Shown here: one piece after another, positions 8,954 through 18,185 of the stretch
Layout: every line of letters begins with the position of its first letter
Position numbering within the stretch: position 1 is the first letter of the stretch
NCBI RefSeq assembly: GCF_000730165.1
Contig: NZ_CP022110.1
Span: forward strand, 124,001-188,000
DNA from: Nitrospirillum viridazoti CBAmc
GTDB taxonomy: Bacteria; Pseudomonadota; Alphaproteobacteria; Azospirillales; Azospirillaceae
DNA length: 64,000 bases
Reading direction: 5' to 3'
Position numbers and translations under genes: made by a program
Notes under the pieces: model-generated
The model's input: only the letters and a program-made list of their open reading frames with translations
The model's database searches: none
Told to the model about the DNA's origin: nothing

Positions 8954-10045
8954 TCACCGTATGGGCATGGCGTACATCAGGCCGCCCTGGTTCCACAGGG
9001 CGTTCAGCCCCCGGTCCAGGCGCAGCACGGAATTGCGGCCGACGTTACGCTCGAACACCTCGCCATAGTTGCCCACCTGGGAAACGATGCGCACGGCCCA
9101 GTCATCGTCCAGGCCCAGCGACTTGCCCAGGCCGGCCCCCGTCCGCACGCCCAGCAGGCGTTGCACGCCCGGGGCGGCGGACCCCAGGTTGTCGCGCACG
9201 TTGGCCTTGGTGACGCCCCGTTCCTCCGCCTCGATCAGGGCGAAGACGGTCCATCTCACGATGTCGGACCATTGCTCGTCACCCTTGCGCACCGCCGGCG
9301 CCAGCGGCTCCTTCGAGATCAACTCGGGCAGGATCAGATAGTCGTCGGCGCTGACCGTCTGCGCCGCGCGGGTGGCGGCCAGGGCCGAGGCGTCGGTGGT
9401 ATAGGCGTCGCAGCGGCCGCTGAAGAAGGCGGCCACCACCTCGCCCAAGTCCTCGATGGCCAGCGGCTTGTAGCTCATGCCCGTGGATTGGAAGTAATCC
9501 GCCAGGTTCAGTTCGGTGGTGGTGCCCTGCTGCACGCAGATGGTGGCGCCGTTCAGTTCGCGCACGCTGCGGGCATTGAAGGACCGCCGCACCATGAAGG
9601 CCTGGCCGTCGTAATAGACGGGCGGGGCGAAATCCATGCCTTGCACGTCCCGGCTCAGGGTCCAGGTGGTGTTGCGTGACAGCAGGTCGATATCCCCCGA
9701 CAGCAGGCTGCTGAAGCGCTGGCGGCCGCTCAATGGAATGAACTGGACCTTGCGGGCGTCGCCCAGCACGGCGGCGGCCACGGCGCGGCAGATGTCCACG
9801 TCCAGGCCCGTCCATTCCCCCTGGCTGTCCGGCGCCCCGAATCCCGGCAGGCCGGTGTTGACGCCGCAGCGCAGGATGCCGCGCTGGCGCACCTGCTCCA
9901 GCGTGCCGCTGCTTTTGGCGGCACCGGGCGCGGCCGCCCGGGCGGGTGCCATAAGGGCGCCGGCCGCCAGGGCCAGGCCCAGCGCCACACCCAGCACCCC
10001 TGTCTTCGCCGGGCGCATCCAGCCGCGCCGCATCCTGTGCCCCAT
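8954..10045 (-). CDS. Amino acid ABC transporter substrate-binding protein (AapJ-like)
   Basis: About 363 residues with an N-terminal signal sequence (VLGVALGLALAAGALMAPARA, cleavage expected after ARAAA), so it is periplasmic. The SBP_bac_3 fold is shown by RQRGILRCGVNTGLPGFG, WTGLDVDICRAVAAAVLGD, and DLLSRNTTWTLSRD, which are typical of AapJ/BztA general L-amino-acid binding proteins. No permease or ATPase genes are adjacent, so it is an orphan component. ATG 10045 is chosen for the signal peptide; ATGs at 10033 and 10018 are alternatives. Confidence 0.9.
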   Translation of the reverse strand: MGHRMRRGWMRPAKTGVLGVALGLALAAGALMAPARAAAPGAAKSSGTLEQVRQRGILRCGVNTGLPGFGAPDSQGEWTGLDVDICRAVAAAVLGDARKVQFIPLSGRQRFSSLLSGDIDLLSRNTTWTLSRDVQGMDFAPPVYYDGQAFMVRRSFNARSVRELNGATICVQQGTTTELNLADYFQSTGMSYKPLAIEDLGEVVAAFFSGRCDAYTTDASALAATRAAQTVSADDYLILPELISKEPLAPAVRKGDEQWSDIVRWTVFALIEAEERGVTKANVRDNLGSAAPGVQRLLGVRTGAGLGKSLGLDDDWAVRIVSQVGNYGEVFERNVGRNSVLRLDRGLNALWNQGGLMYAMPIR

Positions 10046-10551
10046 GACCCGCCCCACGTCGCCCTGAAGTTCCGCTCCCGCGCGACCGGCCCTGGGCGCT
10101 AACCGTTTGGTGGCCAAGGGGTCGTCATGGGTCATCGCAAGATACAAAAGCCCCGCGCGGGCGCCTAGTGCTCCCACGATGGATTCCGCCGGCCATAACA
10201 ATGGGGCTTACCATTCGTCATGTTGGAACAGACGCTATATTTGACTGGAAATAACGGGAGGCTACAAGTAATGGGCGCGATTCTCGTGTCCCGTCAGCCC
10301 ATCACATGGGAAGAAACCGACAATTTCGCAAGTCCACCATTTGGCCAAGTTGGCCATTTCTACACGATCGTGATACATCCATGACTTCCGGCGGGCATGG
10401 GGTTGCCCGCCGTTCCGCATTCGTATTCCGTAAGGCCTGTCCTGCCGCCTATCCGCCCGCATCGGATGGACCAGGACTGTGCCCAGCGCCGCCTGGCGCG
10501 GCCATCCGGAATGGGGATGCCCCACACGACGAACCCCCGGGATTGAGATCC
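10046..10551. other. 506-bp divergent intergenic region
   Basis: Separates the minus-strand binding protein from the plus-strand molybdenum hydroxylase genes. It holds a possible 37-codon reading frame at 10271-10384 (+) behind GGGAGG, and a perfect 8-bp hairpin GGCGGGCA/TGCCCGCC at 10390-10411, six bases after that frame ends. The local sequence at 10200-10380 is less GC-rich than its surroundings. No family match is recognised. Confidence 0.4.
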
Positions 10552-11016
10552 ATGCCGCCCATCAAACTCACCCTCAACGGAAAGCCCTGGTCGGTTGACG
10601 CCGATCCCGACATGCCGCTCCTCTGGGCGGTGCGCGAGATCGCGGGCAAGACGGGCTCCAAGTTCGGCTGCGGCGCCGCCCAGTGCGGCGCCTGCACCAT
10701 GCATGTCGACGGCCAGCCCGTGCGCGCCTGCTCCACCCCCATCGGGTCCATCGCCGGGTCCAAGGTGACCACGATCGAGGGCATCGAGGGCAAGGTGGCC
10801 AAGGCCGTGCAGGATGCCTGGGTCAAGCTGGACGTGGTCCAGTGCGGCTATTGCCAGTCGGGCCAGATCATGTCGGCCGTCGCCCTGCTGACCGATAACG
10901 CCAAGCCCACCGACCAGGACATCGACAGCGCCATGAGCGGCAACCTCTGCCGCTGCTCCACCTATGTCCGCATCCGCGCCGCCATCCACGAGGCGGCCAA
11001 GGCGTTGGAGATCTGA
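10552..11016 (+). CDS. [2Fe-2S] subunit of a xanthine-dehydrogenase-family molybdenum hydroxylase (IorA-like)
   Basis: A 154-residue protein with the two [2Fe-2S] clusters of the small subunit of isoquinoline 1-oxidoreductase or aldehyde oxidoreductases. The plant-type cluster is [12 protein letters not shown] plus the downstream RACSTP (about residues 42-62). The second is QCGYCQSGQ with [12 protein letters not shown] (about residues 100-140). It passes electrons from the molybdenum site of the partner subunit. The start at 10552 matches the family N-terminus KLTLNGKPW. The partner begins 2 bases after the stop. Confidence 0.94.
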   Translation: MPPIKLTLNGKPWSVDADPDMPLLWAVREIAGKTGSKFGCGAAQCGACTMHVDGQPVRACSTPIGSIAGSKVTTIEGIEGKVAKAVQDAWVKLDVVQCGYCQSGQIMSAVALLTDNAKPTDQDIDSAMSGNLCRCSTYVRIRAAIHEAAKALEI

Positions 11017-11018
11017 TC

Positions 11019-13202
11019 ATGCCGGATGGACACATGAGCGATACCAGCCGCCGCCGTTTCCTGCAGGTCACCGGCGGCGCCGGCGTGGGCCTGATGGTGG
11101 GCTTCACCTGGACCGGCACCAGCCGCCGGGCCCAGGCCGCCGCTGCGACCAACGCCTTCGTCCCCAATGCTTTCGTAAAAGTGGCGCCGGACGGCACCGT
11201 CACCGTGCTGATCAAGCATCTGGAGATGGGCCAGGGCGTCTTCACCGGCCTGACCGCCATCGTGGCGGAGGAGATGGACGCCGACTGGGCGCAGATGCGG
11301 GCCGAACACGCCCCCGCCAACGCCAAGCTTTACAACAACACCGCCTTTGGTCCCATCCAGGGCACGGGCGGGTCCACCTCCACCTACAATTCCTGGACCC
11401 AGCTGCGCCAGGCCGGCGCCACGGCGCGCGCCCTGCTGGTGGCCGCCGCCGCCCAGACCTGGGGCGTGCCGGCGTCGGACATCACCGTGTCCAAGGGCGT
11501 GGTGTCTTCCGGGACGCACAAGGCCGGCTTCGGTGAGCTGGCGGCCAAGGCGGCCACCCTGCCCGTGCCCGCCGATGTGCCGCTGAAGGACCCGAAGAAC
11601 TTCACCTTGGTGGGGACCAAGCTGCCGCGCAAGGACAGCGCGGAGAAGACCACGGGCAAGGCCATCTTCGCCATCGACGTCGTCCAGCCGGGCATGCTGG
11701 TGGCGGTGGTGCAGCGCCCGACCCGCTTCGGCGCCAAGGCCCAGGCCATCGACGCCAAGGCGGCGAAGGCGGTGAAGGGCGTGGTTGAGGTGGTGGAGAT
11801 CCCGCGCGGCGTGGCCGTGCTGGCCACCTCCTACTGGGCGGCGCACCAGGGGCGAGAGGCGCTGAAGGTTACCTGGGACGAAACCAACGCCGAGAAGCGC
11901 GGCACCGACGCCATCATCGCCGACTACAAGGCCCTGCTGCCCAAGCCCGGTCAGCTGGTGACCAAGGAAGGCGATGTCGACGCGGTGAAGGGCGCCAAGA
12001 CCCTGAAGGCGGAATTCACCTTCCCCTACCTGGCCCACGCGCCCATGGAGCCGCTGACCTGCGTGGTCAAGCTGGGCAAGGACGGCTGCGAGATCTGGGC
12101 GGGCGACCAGTTCCAGACCATCGACCAGATGAACGCCGCCAAGACGGCCGGCCTGAAGCCGGAGCAGGTGACCATCCACACCGTCTACGCCGGCGGCAGC
12201 TTTGGCCGTCGCGCCAACGTCGAGTCCGACTACATCGTCGAGGGCGTGGCCATCGCCAAGGCGCTGTCGGATGCCAAGGTGCAGGGCGGCAAGCTGGCCG
12301 GGCGGCCGGTGAAGCTGATCTGGTCGCGGGAGGATGACATCCGCGGCGGCCGCTACCGCCCCCTGTATGTCCACGGCATGGAGGCCAAGCTGGGCGCCGA
12401 CGGCAGCGTGCTGGCCTGGCAGCACCGCATCGTCGGACAGAGCATCATGGCCGGCAGCCCGTTCGACCAGCCGGGCAAGCCCGACGCCACCTCGGTCGAG
12501 GGGGCGGCGGAAATCCCCTACACCATCCCCAACCGCCTGGTGGACCTGCACACCACCACCTCGCCCGTGCCGGTGCTGTGGTGGCGGTCGGTGGGGTCCA
12601 CCCACACCGCCTTCGCCGTGGAAACCTTTCTGGACGAACTGGCGGCGGAGGCCAAACAGGATCCGGTGGCCTTCCGGCGCAAGCTGATGGAGAAGCATCC
12701 GCGCCACCTGGCGGTGCTGAACCTGGCGGTGGAAAAGGCCGAGTGGACCAAGCCCCTGCCCAAGGGTTGGGCGCGGGGCGTGGCGGTGGCGGAAAGCTTC
12801 CGTTCCGTCGTCGCCCACGTGGCCGAGGTGTCGCAGGATGACAAGGGCCGCATCAAGGTGGAGCGCGTGGTCTGCGCCGTCGATTGCGGCATTGCCGTCA
12901 CCCCGGACGTGGTCAAGGCCCAGATGGAGGGCGGCATCGGCTATGGCCTGGGCGCCATCATGTATGGCGCCATCACCATGAAGGACGGTGTGGTCGACCA
13001 GTCCAACTTCGACACCTACCGCTGCCTGCGCATCGATGAGATGCCCAAGGTGGAGGTGCACATCGTCCCCAGCGCCAACCCGCCCACCGGGGTTGGCGAA
13101 CCGGGCGTGCCGCCCTTGGGGCCGGCGGTGGCCAACGCCATCGCCGCCCTGACCGGCAAGCGCATCCGCGACCTGCCCTTCGCCGGGTCGGTCAGCGTGT
13201 GA
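11019..13202 (+). CDS. Molybdopterin-binding subunit of a xanthine-dehydrogenase-family hydroxylase (IorB-like)
   Basis: A 727-residue molybdenum-cofactor subunit with a twin-arginine signal ([15 protein letters not shown]), implying folded export with its Fe-S partner to the periplasm. Cofactor-binding blocks include [17 protein letters not shown] (about residue 70) and [12 protein letters not shown] (about residue 390). The catalytic Glu is expected in [18 protein letters not shown] near the C-terminus. Isoquinoline 1-oxidoreductase beta is about this size; the physiological substrate (aldehyde or N-heterocycle) is unknown. No cytochrome or XdhC-type maturation gene is adjacent. ATG 11034 is an alternative start, closer to the Tat motif. 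Confidence 0.93.
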   Translation: MPDGHMSDTSRRRFLQVTGGAGVGLMVGFTWTGTSRRAQAAAATNAFVPNAFVKVAPDGTVTVLIKHLEMGQGVFTGLTAIVAEEMDADWAQMRAEHAPANAKLYNNTAFGPIQGTGGSTSTYNSWTQLRQAGATARALLVAAAAQTWGVPASDITVSKGVVSSGTHKAGFGELAAKAATLPVPADVPLKDPKNFTLVGTKLPRKDSAEKTTGKAIFAIDVVQPGMLVAVVQRPTRFGAKAQAIDAKAAKAVKGVVEVVEIPRGVAVLATSYWAAHQGREALKVTWDETNAEKRGTDAIIADYKALLPKPGQLVTKEGDVDAVKGAKTLKAEFTFPYLAHAPMEPLTCVVKLGKDGCEIWAGDQFQTIDQMNAAKTAGLKPEQVTIHTVYAGGSFGRRANVESDYIVEGVAIAKALSDAKVQGGKLAGRPVKLIWSREDDIRGGRYRPLYVHGMEAKLGADGSVLAWQHRIVGQSIMAGSPFDQPGKPDATSVEGAAEIPYTIPNRLVDLHTTTSPVPVLWWRSVGSTHTAFAVETFLDELAAEAKQDPVAFRRKLMEKHPRHLAVLNLAVEKAEWTKPLPKGWARGVAVAESFRSVVAHVAEVSQDDKGRIKVERVVCAVDCGIAVTPDVVKAQMEGGIGYGLGAIMYGAITMKDGVVDQSNFDTYRCLRIDEMPKVEVHIVPSANPPTGVGEPGVPPLGPAVANAIAALTGKRIRDLPFAGSVSV

Positions 13203-13209
13203 GTGATCC

Positions 13210-13237
13210 GGCGGCGTGGGAGAAATCCCACGCCGCC
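13210..13237. terminator. Perfect 12-bp hairpin between convergent genes
   Basis: GGCGGCGTGGGA and TCCCACGCCGCC with loop GAAA, located between the stops of the molybdenum hydroxylase gene and the convergent small gene. It has no T-tract on either side, so bidirectional termination or transcript end protection is likely rather than canonical termination. Confidence 0.55.
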
Positions 13238-13247
13238 GCGACCGCGT

Positions 13248-13448
13248 TTAGCTTGGGTAACGAGCTGGGTCATATTTGGGATTGAAGGTGAAGCTTCCTT
13301 CGATCTTGCCGTTAAGTGCCACCTTCCATGCTCCGACGATGGCTTCGGGAGGCACGCGCCCGTCAGGCCCAAAGGTACCGGCAATTCGATAAACCCAGCC
13401 GCCTGGATGCTTCGCCGCTTCCTTGATTTCATCTGGATGGGGTTGCAT
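13248..13448 (-). CDS. Small conserved hypothetical protein
   Basis: A 66-residue protein beginning MQPHPDEIKEAAKHPGGWVY, with GPDGRVPPEAIVGAWKVALNG and a FTFNPKYDP C-terminus. The Gly-Trp-Val-Tyr and PPEAI-GAWKV blocks look like a conserved small domain that I recall in uncharacterised bacterial proteins. A GTG at 13460 would add four residues. It follows the MarR gene on the same strand and could be cotranscribed. Function is unknown. Confidence 0.6.
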   Translation of the reverse strand: MQPHPDEIKEAAKHPGGWVYRIAGTFGPDGRVPPEAIVGAWKVALNGKIEGSFTFNPKYDPARYPS

Positions 13449-13479
13449 TGCTTCTTTCACTTCCCGCAGCCGGTAAAAA

Positions 13480-13956
13480 CTAATCCAAACTATCCGATAA
13501 GCTCACGCTGGCGGGAATCTCCTCCGCCACCCGCCGTTCCAGCTTTTCCATCAAGGCCCACAGCTGCGCGCGCTCGGTGTCCGTCAGGACCGACAGCAAC
13601 TGGCCTTCCCAGGCCAGGGCCTCCCGCGCCACCTGCGCGTAAAGGTCGCGGCCGCGCGGGCTGAAGGACAGGCGCAGCAGGCGCTGGTCGCGGGGGTGGG
13701 CCTGCCGGTCCAGCAGGCCGGCGGCCACCAGGCGGTTGACCGCCCGGCTGACCTTGGCCTTGTCCATGGCCGTGCGCTCCACGATGTCGTTGGACGACAG
13801 CGGCTGTTCCTGGCCCAGGGTGGCGAACACCCTCCACTCCGGAATGCTGAGGCCGAAGCGTTCCTGGTACCGCGTGGCCAGCGCCAGGCTGACCTTCTTC
13901 GACAGGATGTTCAGCCGGTAGGGCAGGAAGCGGTTCAGCTGCAGATCGGGGGGCAT
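13480..13956 (-). CDS. MarR-family transcriptional regulator
   Basis: About 158 residues with a winged helix-turn-helix: LSIPEWRVFATLGQEQPLSSNDIVERTAMDKAKVSRAVNRL, then the wing region DRQAHPRDQRLLRLSFSPRG. MarR dimers repress nearby or divergent genes and release DNA on binding small aromatic ligands. It diverges from the fumarylacetoacetate hydrolase/maleylacetoacetate isomerase pair, and a perfect palindrome lies between them, so control of that aromatic degradation pair is the natural inference. The start ATG 13956 is chosen because earlier codons are Pro-rich and non-conserved. Confidence 0.9.
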   Translation of the reverse strand: MPPDLQLNRFLPYRLNILSKKVSLALATRYQERFGLSIPEWRVFATLGQEQPLSSNDIVERTAMDKAKVSRAVNRLVAAGLLDRQAHPRDQRLLRLSFSPRGRDLYAQVAREALAWEGQLLSVLTDTERAQLWALMEKLERRVAEEIPASVSLSDSLD

Positions 13957-14001
13957 GGGGGTGCTGACCCTGTGACAGGTTGGTGGCGGTGGCGGGGCCG
14001 C

Positions 14002-14054
14002 TTGACAGGGCAACCCTCACAGCCTACTGTAAATATAACGTTTCATTTGAAACG
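14002..14054 (+). promoter_or_regulatory. Candidate promoter and MarR operator
   Basis: TTGACA (14002-14007) and TACTGT (14025-14030) are spaced by 17 bases. The perfect 16-bp palindrome CGTTTCATTTGAAACG at 14039-14054 follows. The position between the regulator and the divergent catabolic genes fits a repressor operator. Confidence 0.6.
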
Positions 14055-14258
14055 ATAAAACCGGCCGCTGTCCATCCTGTCATTGGGGTTGTCCTTAACG
14101 GGCGCCGCCCCGGGGGTGGAAGACGGGTTGGGAGGAAACAGCCCCGTTTTTCGTGGTCTCAAGGCGCCGCCGTCCCCTGGGATGGCCGGCCGCCTTGAGG
14201 GCGCCCCTTTTCCTGCCGACCCCGTAAGGGCGAAAGGATCGATAGGAAAGGCCCCCCC

Positions 14259-15350
14259 ATGAAGCTGGCTACCCTGAAATCGCTGGATCGCACGCTGGAC
14301 GCCGCCTTGCAGGCCAAGGTGGGCCGCGACGGCATCCTGGTCGTCGTCTCGGCCGACCTGGCGCGCTGCCGCGCGGTGCCCGGCATCGCCGCCACGCTGC
14401 AGCAGGCGCTGGACGACTGGGCCCAGGTGGCCCCCCGCTTGGCGGAGGTGGCGGCCGAACTGGATGAGGGCGTCGCCCCGTTCGAGGCGTTCGACGAGGC
14501 CGCCTGCATGGCCCCGCTGCCCCGCGCCTACCAGTGGGCGGACGGCTCGGCCTACGTCAACCATGTGGAACTGGTGCGCAAGGCCCGCGGCGCCGACATG
14601 CCGCCCAGCTTCTGGACCGACCCGCTGATGTATCAGGGCGGGTCCGACAGCTTCCTCGGGCCCCGCGACCCCATCCTCATGGCCAATGAAGCCTGGGGTA
14701 TCGATCTGGAGGGGGAGGTGGCGGTGGTCACCGGCGATGTGCCCATGGGCGTGTCGGCAGATGAGGCGCGCGGCCTGATCCGCCTGGTCATGCTGGTCAA
14801 CGACGTGTCCCTGCGCGGCCTGATCCCGGCGGAATTGGGCAAGGGCTTCGGCTTCTTCCAATCCAAGCCGTCCAGCGCCTTCGCCCCCGTGGCGGTAACG
14901 CCGGATGCCCTGGGCGACGCCTGGCGCGACGGCAAGCTGCACCTGGACCTGCTGTCCTTCATCAACGGGCAACCGTTCGGCCGGCCCAACGCTGGGGTCG
15001 ACATGACGTTCGACTTCGGCCAACTGATCGCGCACGCCGCCCGCACCCGGCCGCTGGTCGCCGGCACCATCATCGGCTCCGGCACCGTGTCCAACCGGGG
15101 GCCGGACGGCGGCCCGGGCAAGCCCATCGCGGAAGGCGGCATGGGTTATTCCTGCCTGGCCGAGGTGCGCACGGTGGAAACCCTGCTGCAAGGCCAGCCC
15201 AAGACGCCCTTCCTGCGCTTCGGCGACAACGTGCGCATCGAGATGCGGGACGCCGTCGGCGCCAGCATCTTCGGCGCCATCGAGCAGACGGTGGCGGAAT
15301 ACCGGCCCCAGCCGGTGGCGCCCGAGCCCGTTCCGGCCCCTGTCCTCTGA
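14259..15350 (+). CDS. Fumarylacetoacetate hydrolase family protein
   Basis: A 363-residue FAH-superfamily enzyme, most likely the fumarylacetoacetase of the homogentisate pathway given its partner. Metal-binding and catalytic blocks include NEAWGIDLEGEVAVVTGDVP (metal Glu residues), LVMLVNDVSLRGLIPAELGKG, and GTIIGSGTVSNRG near residue 270. It is 29 bases upstream of the maleylacetoacetate isomerase gene in the same operon. The upstream gap carries the palindrome presumed to bind the MarR regulator. No homogentisate dioxygenase gene is visible here, so substrate assignment rests on neighbour and family. Confidence 0.88.
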   Translation: MKLATLKSLDRTLDAALQAKVGRDGILVVVSADLARCRAVPGIAATLQQALDDWAQVAPRLAEVAAELDEGVAPFEAFDEAACMAPLPRAYQWADGSAYVNHVELVRKARGADMPPSFWTDPLMYQGGSDSFLGPRDPILMANEAWGIDLEGEVAVVTGDVPMGVSADEARGLIRLVMLVNDVSLRGLIPAELGKGFGFFQSKPSSAFAPVAVTPDALGDAWRDGKLHLDLLSFINGQPFGRPNAGVDMTFDFGQLIAHAARTRPLVAGTIIGSGTVSNRGPDGGPGKPIAEGGMGYSCLAEVRTVETLLQGQPKTPFLRFGDNVRIEMRDAVGASIFGAIEQTVAEYRPQPVAPEPVPAPVL

Positions 15351-15379
15351 CCATCCCCCTTCCAGGACCCGCCTGCCCC

Positions 15380-16048
15380 ATGGCCTCGCTCGCCCTTTAT
15401 ACTTATTTCCGCTCCTCCGCCGCTTACCGCGTGCGCATCGCCCTGAACCTGAAGGGCCTGACGGCCGAGCAGGTGCCGGTCCACCTGTTGCGTGACGGCG
15501 GGGAACAGCTGAAGCCGGACTATCTGGCCCTGAACCCGCAGGGCCAGCTGCCCACCCTGGCGGTGGACGACGCGACCGGCCGCCAGCTGCTGACCCAGTC
15601 GCTGGCCATCGTGGAATACCTGGACGAGGTTCACCCCACCCCCGCGCTGCTGCCGGCCGACCCCATCGCCCGCGCCCAGGCCCGCGCCATGGCCCTGGCC
15701 ATCGCCTGCGACATCCACCCCATCAACAACCTGCGGGTCCAGAAGTACCTGAAGGGTGAGATGGGCGTGGATGAGGAACGGGCCGGCCGCTGGGTGCGCC
15801 ACTGGATGGAAACCGGCCTGGCGGCGGTGGAGGCGATGGTGAAGCCCCATGCCGGCCGCTTCTGCTTCGGCGACACACCCGGCCTGGCCGACCTGACCCT
15901 GGTGCCGCAGATGTTCAACGCCCGGCGCTTCAACGCCGACCTGTCGGCCTGCCCCACCCTGGTGGCCATCGACCAGGCCTGCCTGGCCCTGCCGGCCTTC
16001 GCCGACGCCGCACCCGACCGCCAGGTCGACGCGCCGCCTGCGGCCTGA
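15380..16048 (+). CDS. maiA: Maleylacetoacetate isomerase (zeta-class GST)
   Basis: A 222-residue glutathione-dependent cis-trans isomerase converting maleylacetoacetate to fumarylacetoacetate in tyrosine/homogentisate catabolism. The zeta-class signature YFRSSAAYRVRIALNLKG is at residues 8-25, LNPQGQLPTL at about 51-60, and the C-terminal helical domain contains GDTPGLADLTLVPQ. Length is standard. It follows the fumarylacetoacetase-like gene and together they would process maleylacetoacetate to fumarate and acetoacetate. Confidence 0.94.
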   Translation: MASLALYTYFRSSAAYRVRIALNLKGLTAEQVPVHLLRDGGEQLKPDYLALNPQGQLPTLAVDDATGRQLLTQSLAIVEYLDEVHPTPALLPADPIARAQARAMALAIACDIHPINNLRVQKYLKGEMGVDEERAGRWVRHWMETGLAAVEAMVKPHAGRFCFGDTPGLADLTLVPQMFNARRFNADLSACPTLVAIDQACLALPAFADAAPDRQVDAPPAA

Positions 16049-16139
16049 GGCGCAAGGGCCTCAAGCTTCCTCTCGCCTGGCGGGCGGGCTCAAGGCATGA
16101 TGCGTGGCCTTCCATCCTCCTCCGACCGCAGCTCCGCCC

Positions 16140-16886
16140 ATGCCCTTCGACCTGGCGCCGCTGGACTTCCTGGCCCTCACCACCTTCTTCGTGTTGTGGG
16201 GCGGCTATAACGTCATCTTTCGCCTGCCGGGGGCGCCGGCCAGCCTGAACCTGCACATGCGCACGGTGCGCGAGGTGTGGATGCGCAACATGCAGGCGCG
16301 CGACACTCGCCTGCTGGACGGCCAGTTGCTGGGCCACTTGATCCAGAGCGTGTCCTTCTTCGCCTCCACCACCGTGCTGCTGATCGCCGGCGACCTCAGC
16401 GCCCTGGTGAACGCCGACCGGCTGGCGGCCCTGGTAGAAAAGATGCACGTCACCAGCACCGCGTCCGGTGCCTTGGTGGAGGTGAAGCTGTTCCTGCTGC
16501 TGGGCGTGCTGGTCTACGCTTTCTTCCAGTTCACCTGGGCGGTGCGGCAGTACAACTATACCTGCGCCCTGATCGGCGCCATGCCCGACGCCACCAACCA
16601 TCCGCCCAGCGTGGACGTGGAAGAGGCGGCGGATGCCGCTGCCACGCTGCTATCGCTGGCGGTGCAGAGCTTCAACGCCGGGGTGCGGGCCTATTATTTC
16701 GGCTTCGCAGCGCTGGGCTGGTTCGTCCACCCCCTGGCCTTCATGGCCAGCACCACGCTGGTGATCGTGGTGCTGGTGCGCCGCCACTTCCACTCCCGCG
16801 CCTTCCACGCCGTGCGCCGCTTCGGCACGGCGGTGCGCATGGTGCTGCCGGAACGCAGCCAGCCGCAGCCGCCCGAAGGGGGCTGA
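16140..16886 (+). CDS. DUF599 family membrane protein
   Basis: A 248-residue integral membrane protein with about four transmembrane segments: residues 8-25, 75-92, 115-135 and 190-220. Family-like blocks are VWMRNMQARDTRLLDGQLLG and IQSVSFFASTTVLLIAGDL, which I associate with DUF599. It starts at an ATG 92 bases after maiA on the same strand, so it may be read from the same operon or its own promoter. Its role is unknown. Confidence 0.85.
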   Translation: MPFDLAPLDFLALTTFFVLWGGYNVIFRLPGAPASLNLHMRTVREVWMRNMQARDTRLLDGQLLGHLIQSVSFFASTTVLLIAGDLSALVNADRLAALVEKMHVTSTASGALVEVKLFLLLGVLVYAFFQFTWAVRQYNYTCALIGAMPDATNHPPSVDVEEAADAAATLLSLAVQSFNAGVRAYYFGFAALGWFVHPLAFMASTTLVIVVLVRRHFHSRAFHAVRRFGTAVRMVLPERSQPQPPEGG

Positions 16887-16906
16887 ATGCCAGTTAGCGC
16901 CAGACC

Positions 16907-17998
16907 CTACTCCACCTCTTCGCTATAAGCATGCCGGCCGCCGCGCGGGTCGGTGACGGTCCAGCCGCCTTCGCCGTCGGGGGCCAGGTAGTCGGCGGTC
17001 AGGGGCACCTTGCCGTGGCCGCCGGGGATGTCCAGCACATAGGTCGGCTGGCACAGGCCGGAGACGTCGCCGCGCAACTCGCGCATCAGGGCGCGGCCGC
17101 GCTGGATCGTCGTGCGGAAATGGGCCGTGCCCTTGGCCAAATCCCCCTGGTGCAGATAGTGCGGCTTCACCCGCGCCTGGACCAGGGCGCGGAAGGTGCG
17201 GGTCAGGGTCTCGGCATCGTCGTTGACGCCCTTCAGCAGCACGGTCTGCGACAGCAGCGGGATGCCGGCGTCGACCAGGCGGGCAATGGCGCCGCGCGCG
17301 GTGTCGTCCAACTCGCGCCAATGGTTGGCGTGCAGCATCAGCCAGCTGGCGATGCGCTTGCCCTTCAGGGCGGCCACCAGTTCCGGCGTCACGCGGTCGG
17401 GGTCCACCACCGGCACACGGGTGTGGAAGCGGACGATGCCAACGTGGGGGATGGCGTCCAGGCGGGTGACGATCTCGGCCAGGCGGCGGGGCGACAGGAT
17501 CAGCGGGTCGCCCCCGGTCAGGATGACCTCCCACACCTCCTCGTGTTCGGCGATATAGGCGAGGGCGGTGTCCAGCTCCGCCCCGTCCAGGGTCTCGCTG
17601 CCCGGGCCCACCATCTCCCGCCGGAAGCAGAAGCGGCAGTAGACCGGGCAGACGTTGACGGCCTTCAGCAGCACGCGGTCGCGATAGCGGTGGACGATGC
17701 CCTTCACCGGGCTGTGCGGCCCGTCGCCGATGGGGTCGGCCAGCTCGCCGGGCGTGGTCCGCAGTTCCTCCCCCGCCGGGATGAACTGGCGGGCCACCGG
17801 GTCGTTCGGGTCGGTGGGGTCGATCAGGCCGGCCATCTGGTCGGTGACGGAGACGGCGAAGCTGGCTGCCACCTGTTCCAGCACGGGCAGGGCGGTGGCC
17901 TCGGCCAGTCCGGCCTCGACCAGGCCGGCAGAGGTGCGGATGGGCGCCGTGCGGATGGATGCGTTGCGCGGGGCAGGCTGGCGAACGGTGATGCCCAT
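16907..17998 (-). CDS. Lysine 2,3-aminomutase-like radical SAM protein
   Basis: A 363-residue radical SAM enzyme with the cluster motif CPVYCRFCFRREM near residue 115, preceded by HRYRDRVLLKAVN. Other family blocks are EVILTGGDPLILSP (SAM binding), HTRVPVVDPDRV and KPHYLHQGDLAKGTAHFRT; the PLP lysine is expected in the late C-terminal segment. In alphaproteobacteria such proteins are usually annotated as lysine-2,3-aminomutase-like and may act like EpmB in EF-P modification, but neither efp nor epmA is adjacent, so free-lysine activity cannot be excluded. The upstream frame to 18130 lacks conservation features, so ATG 17998 is used. Confidence 0.9.
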   Translation of the reverse strand: MGITVRQPAPRNASIRTAPIRTSAGLVEAGLAEATALPVLEQVAASFAVSVTDQMAGLIDPTDPNDPVARQFIPAGEELRTTPGELADPIGDGPHSPVKGIVHRYRDRVLLKAVNVCPVYCRFCFRREMVGPGSETLDGAELDTALAYIAEHEEVWEVILTGGDPLILSPRRLAEIVTRLDAIPHVGIVRFHTRVPVVDPDRVTPELVAALKGKRIASWLMLHANHWRELDDTARGAIARLVDAGIPLLSQTVLLKGVNDDAETLTRTFRALVQARVKPHYLHQGDLAKGTAHFRTTIQRGRALMRELRGDVSGLCQPTYVLDIPGGHGKVPLTADYLAPDGEGGWTVTDPRGGRHAYSEEVE

Positions 17999-18185
17999 GG
18001 AGCCTCTCCCTGGCAAGGCGTGGATGATGGAACAGGCGCTTAGATCGACCTTGGGCGCCCCGTCGTCAAGCGGCCCGCCCGCATGGGCCCCCCGCATCGG
18101 CGTTGGCGCCGGCCTGGGCTTGGGGCACACTGGCGCCCTGATGCGGGGGCATCTTCACACGAAATAAGCGCATGGGGACCAGGGC

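Noticed and set aside
10962-13061. 699-codon reading frame on the minus strand
   Set aside because: It is antisense to the molybdopterin subunit gene, His/Gly-rich, and a typical shadow of a high-GC coding strand.
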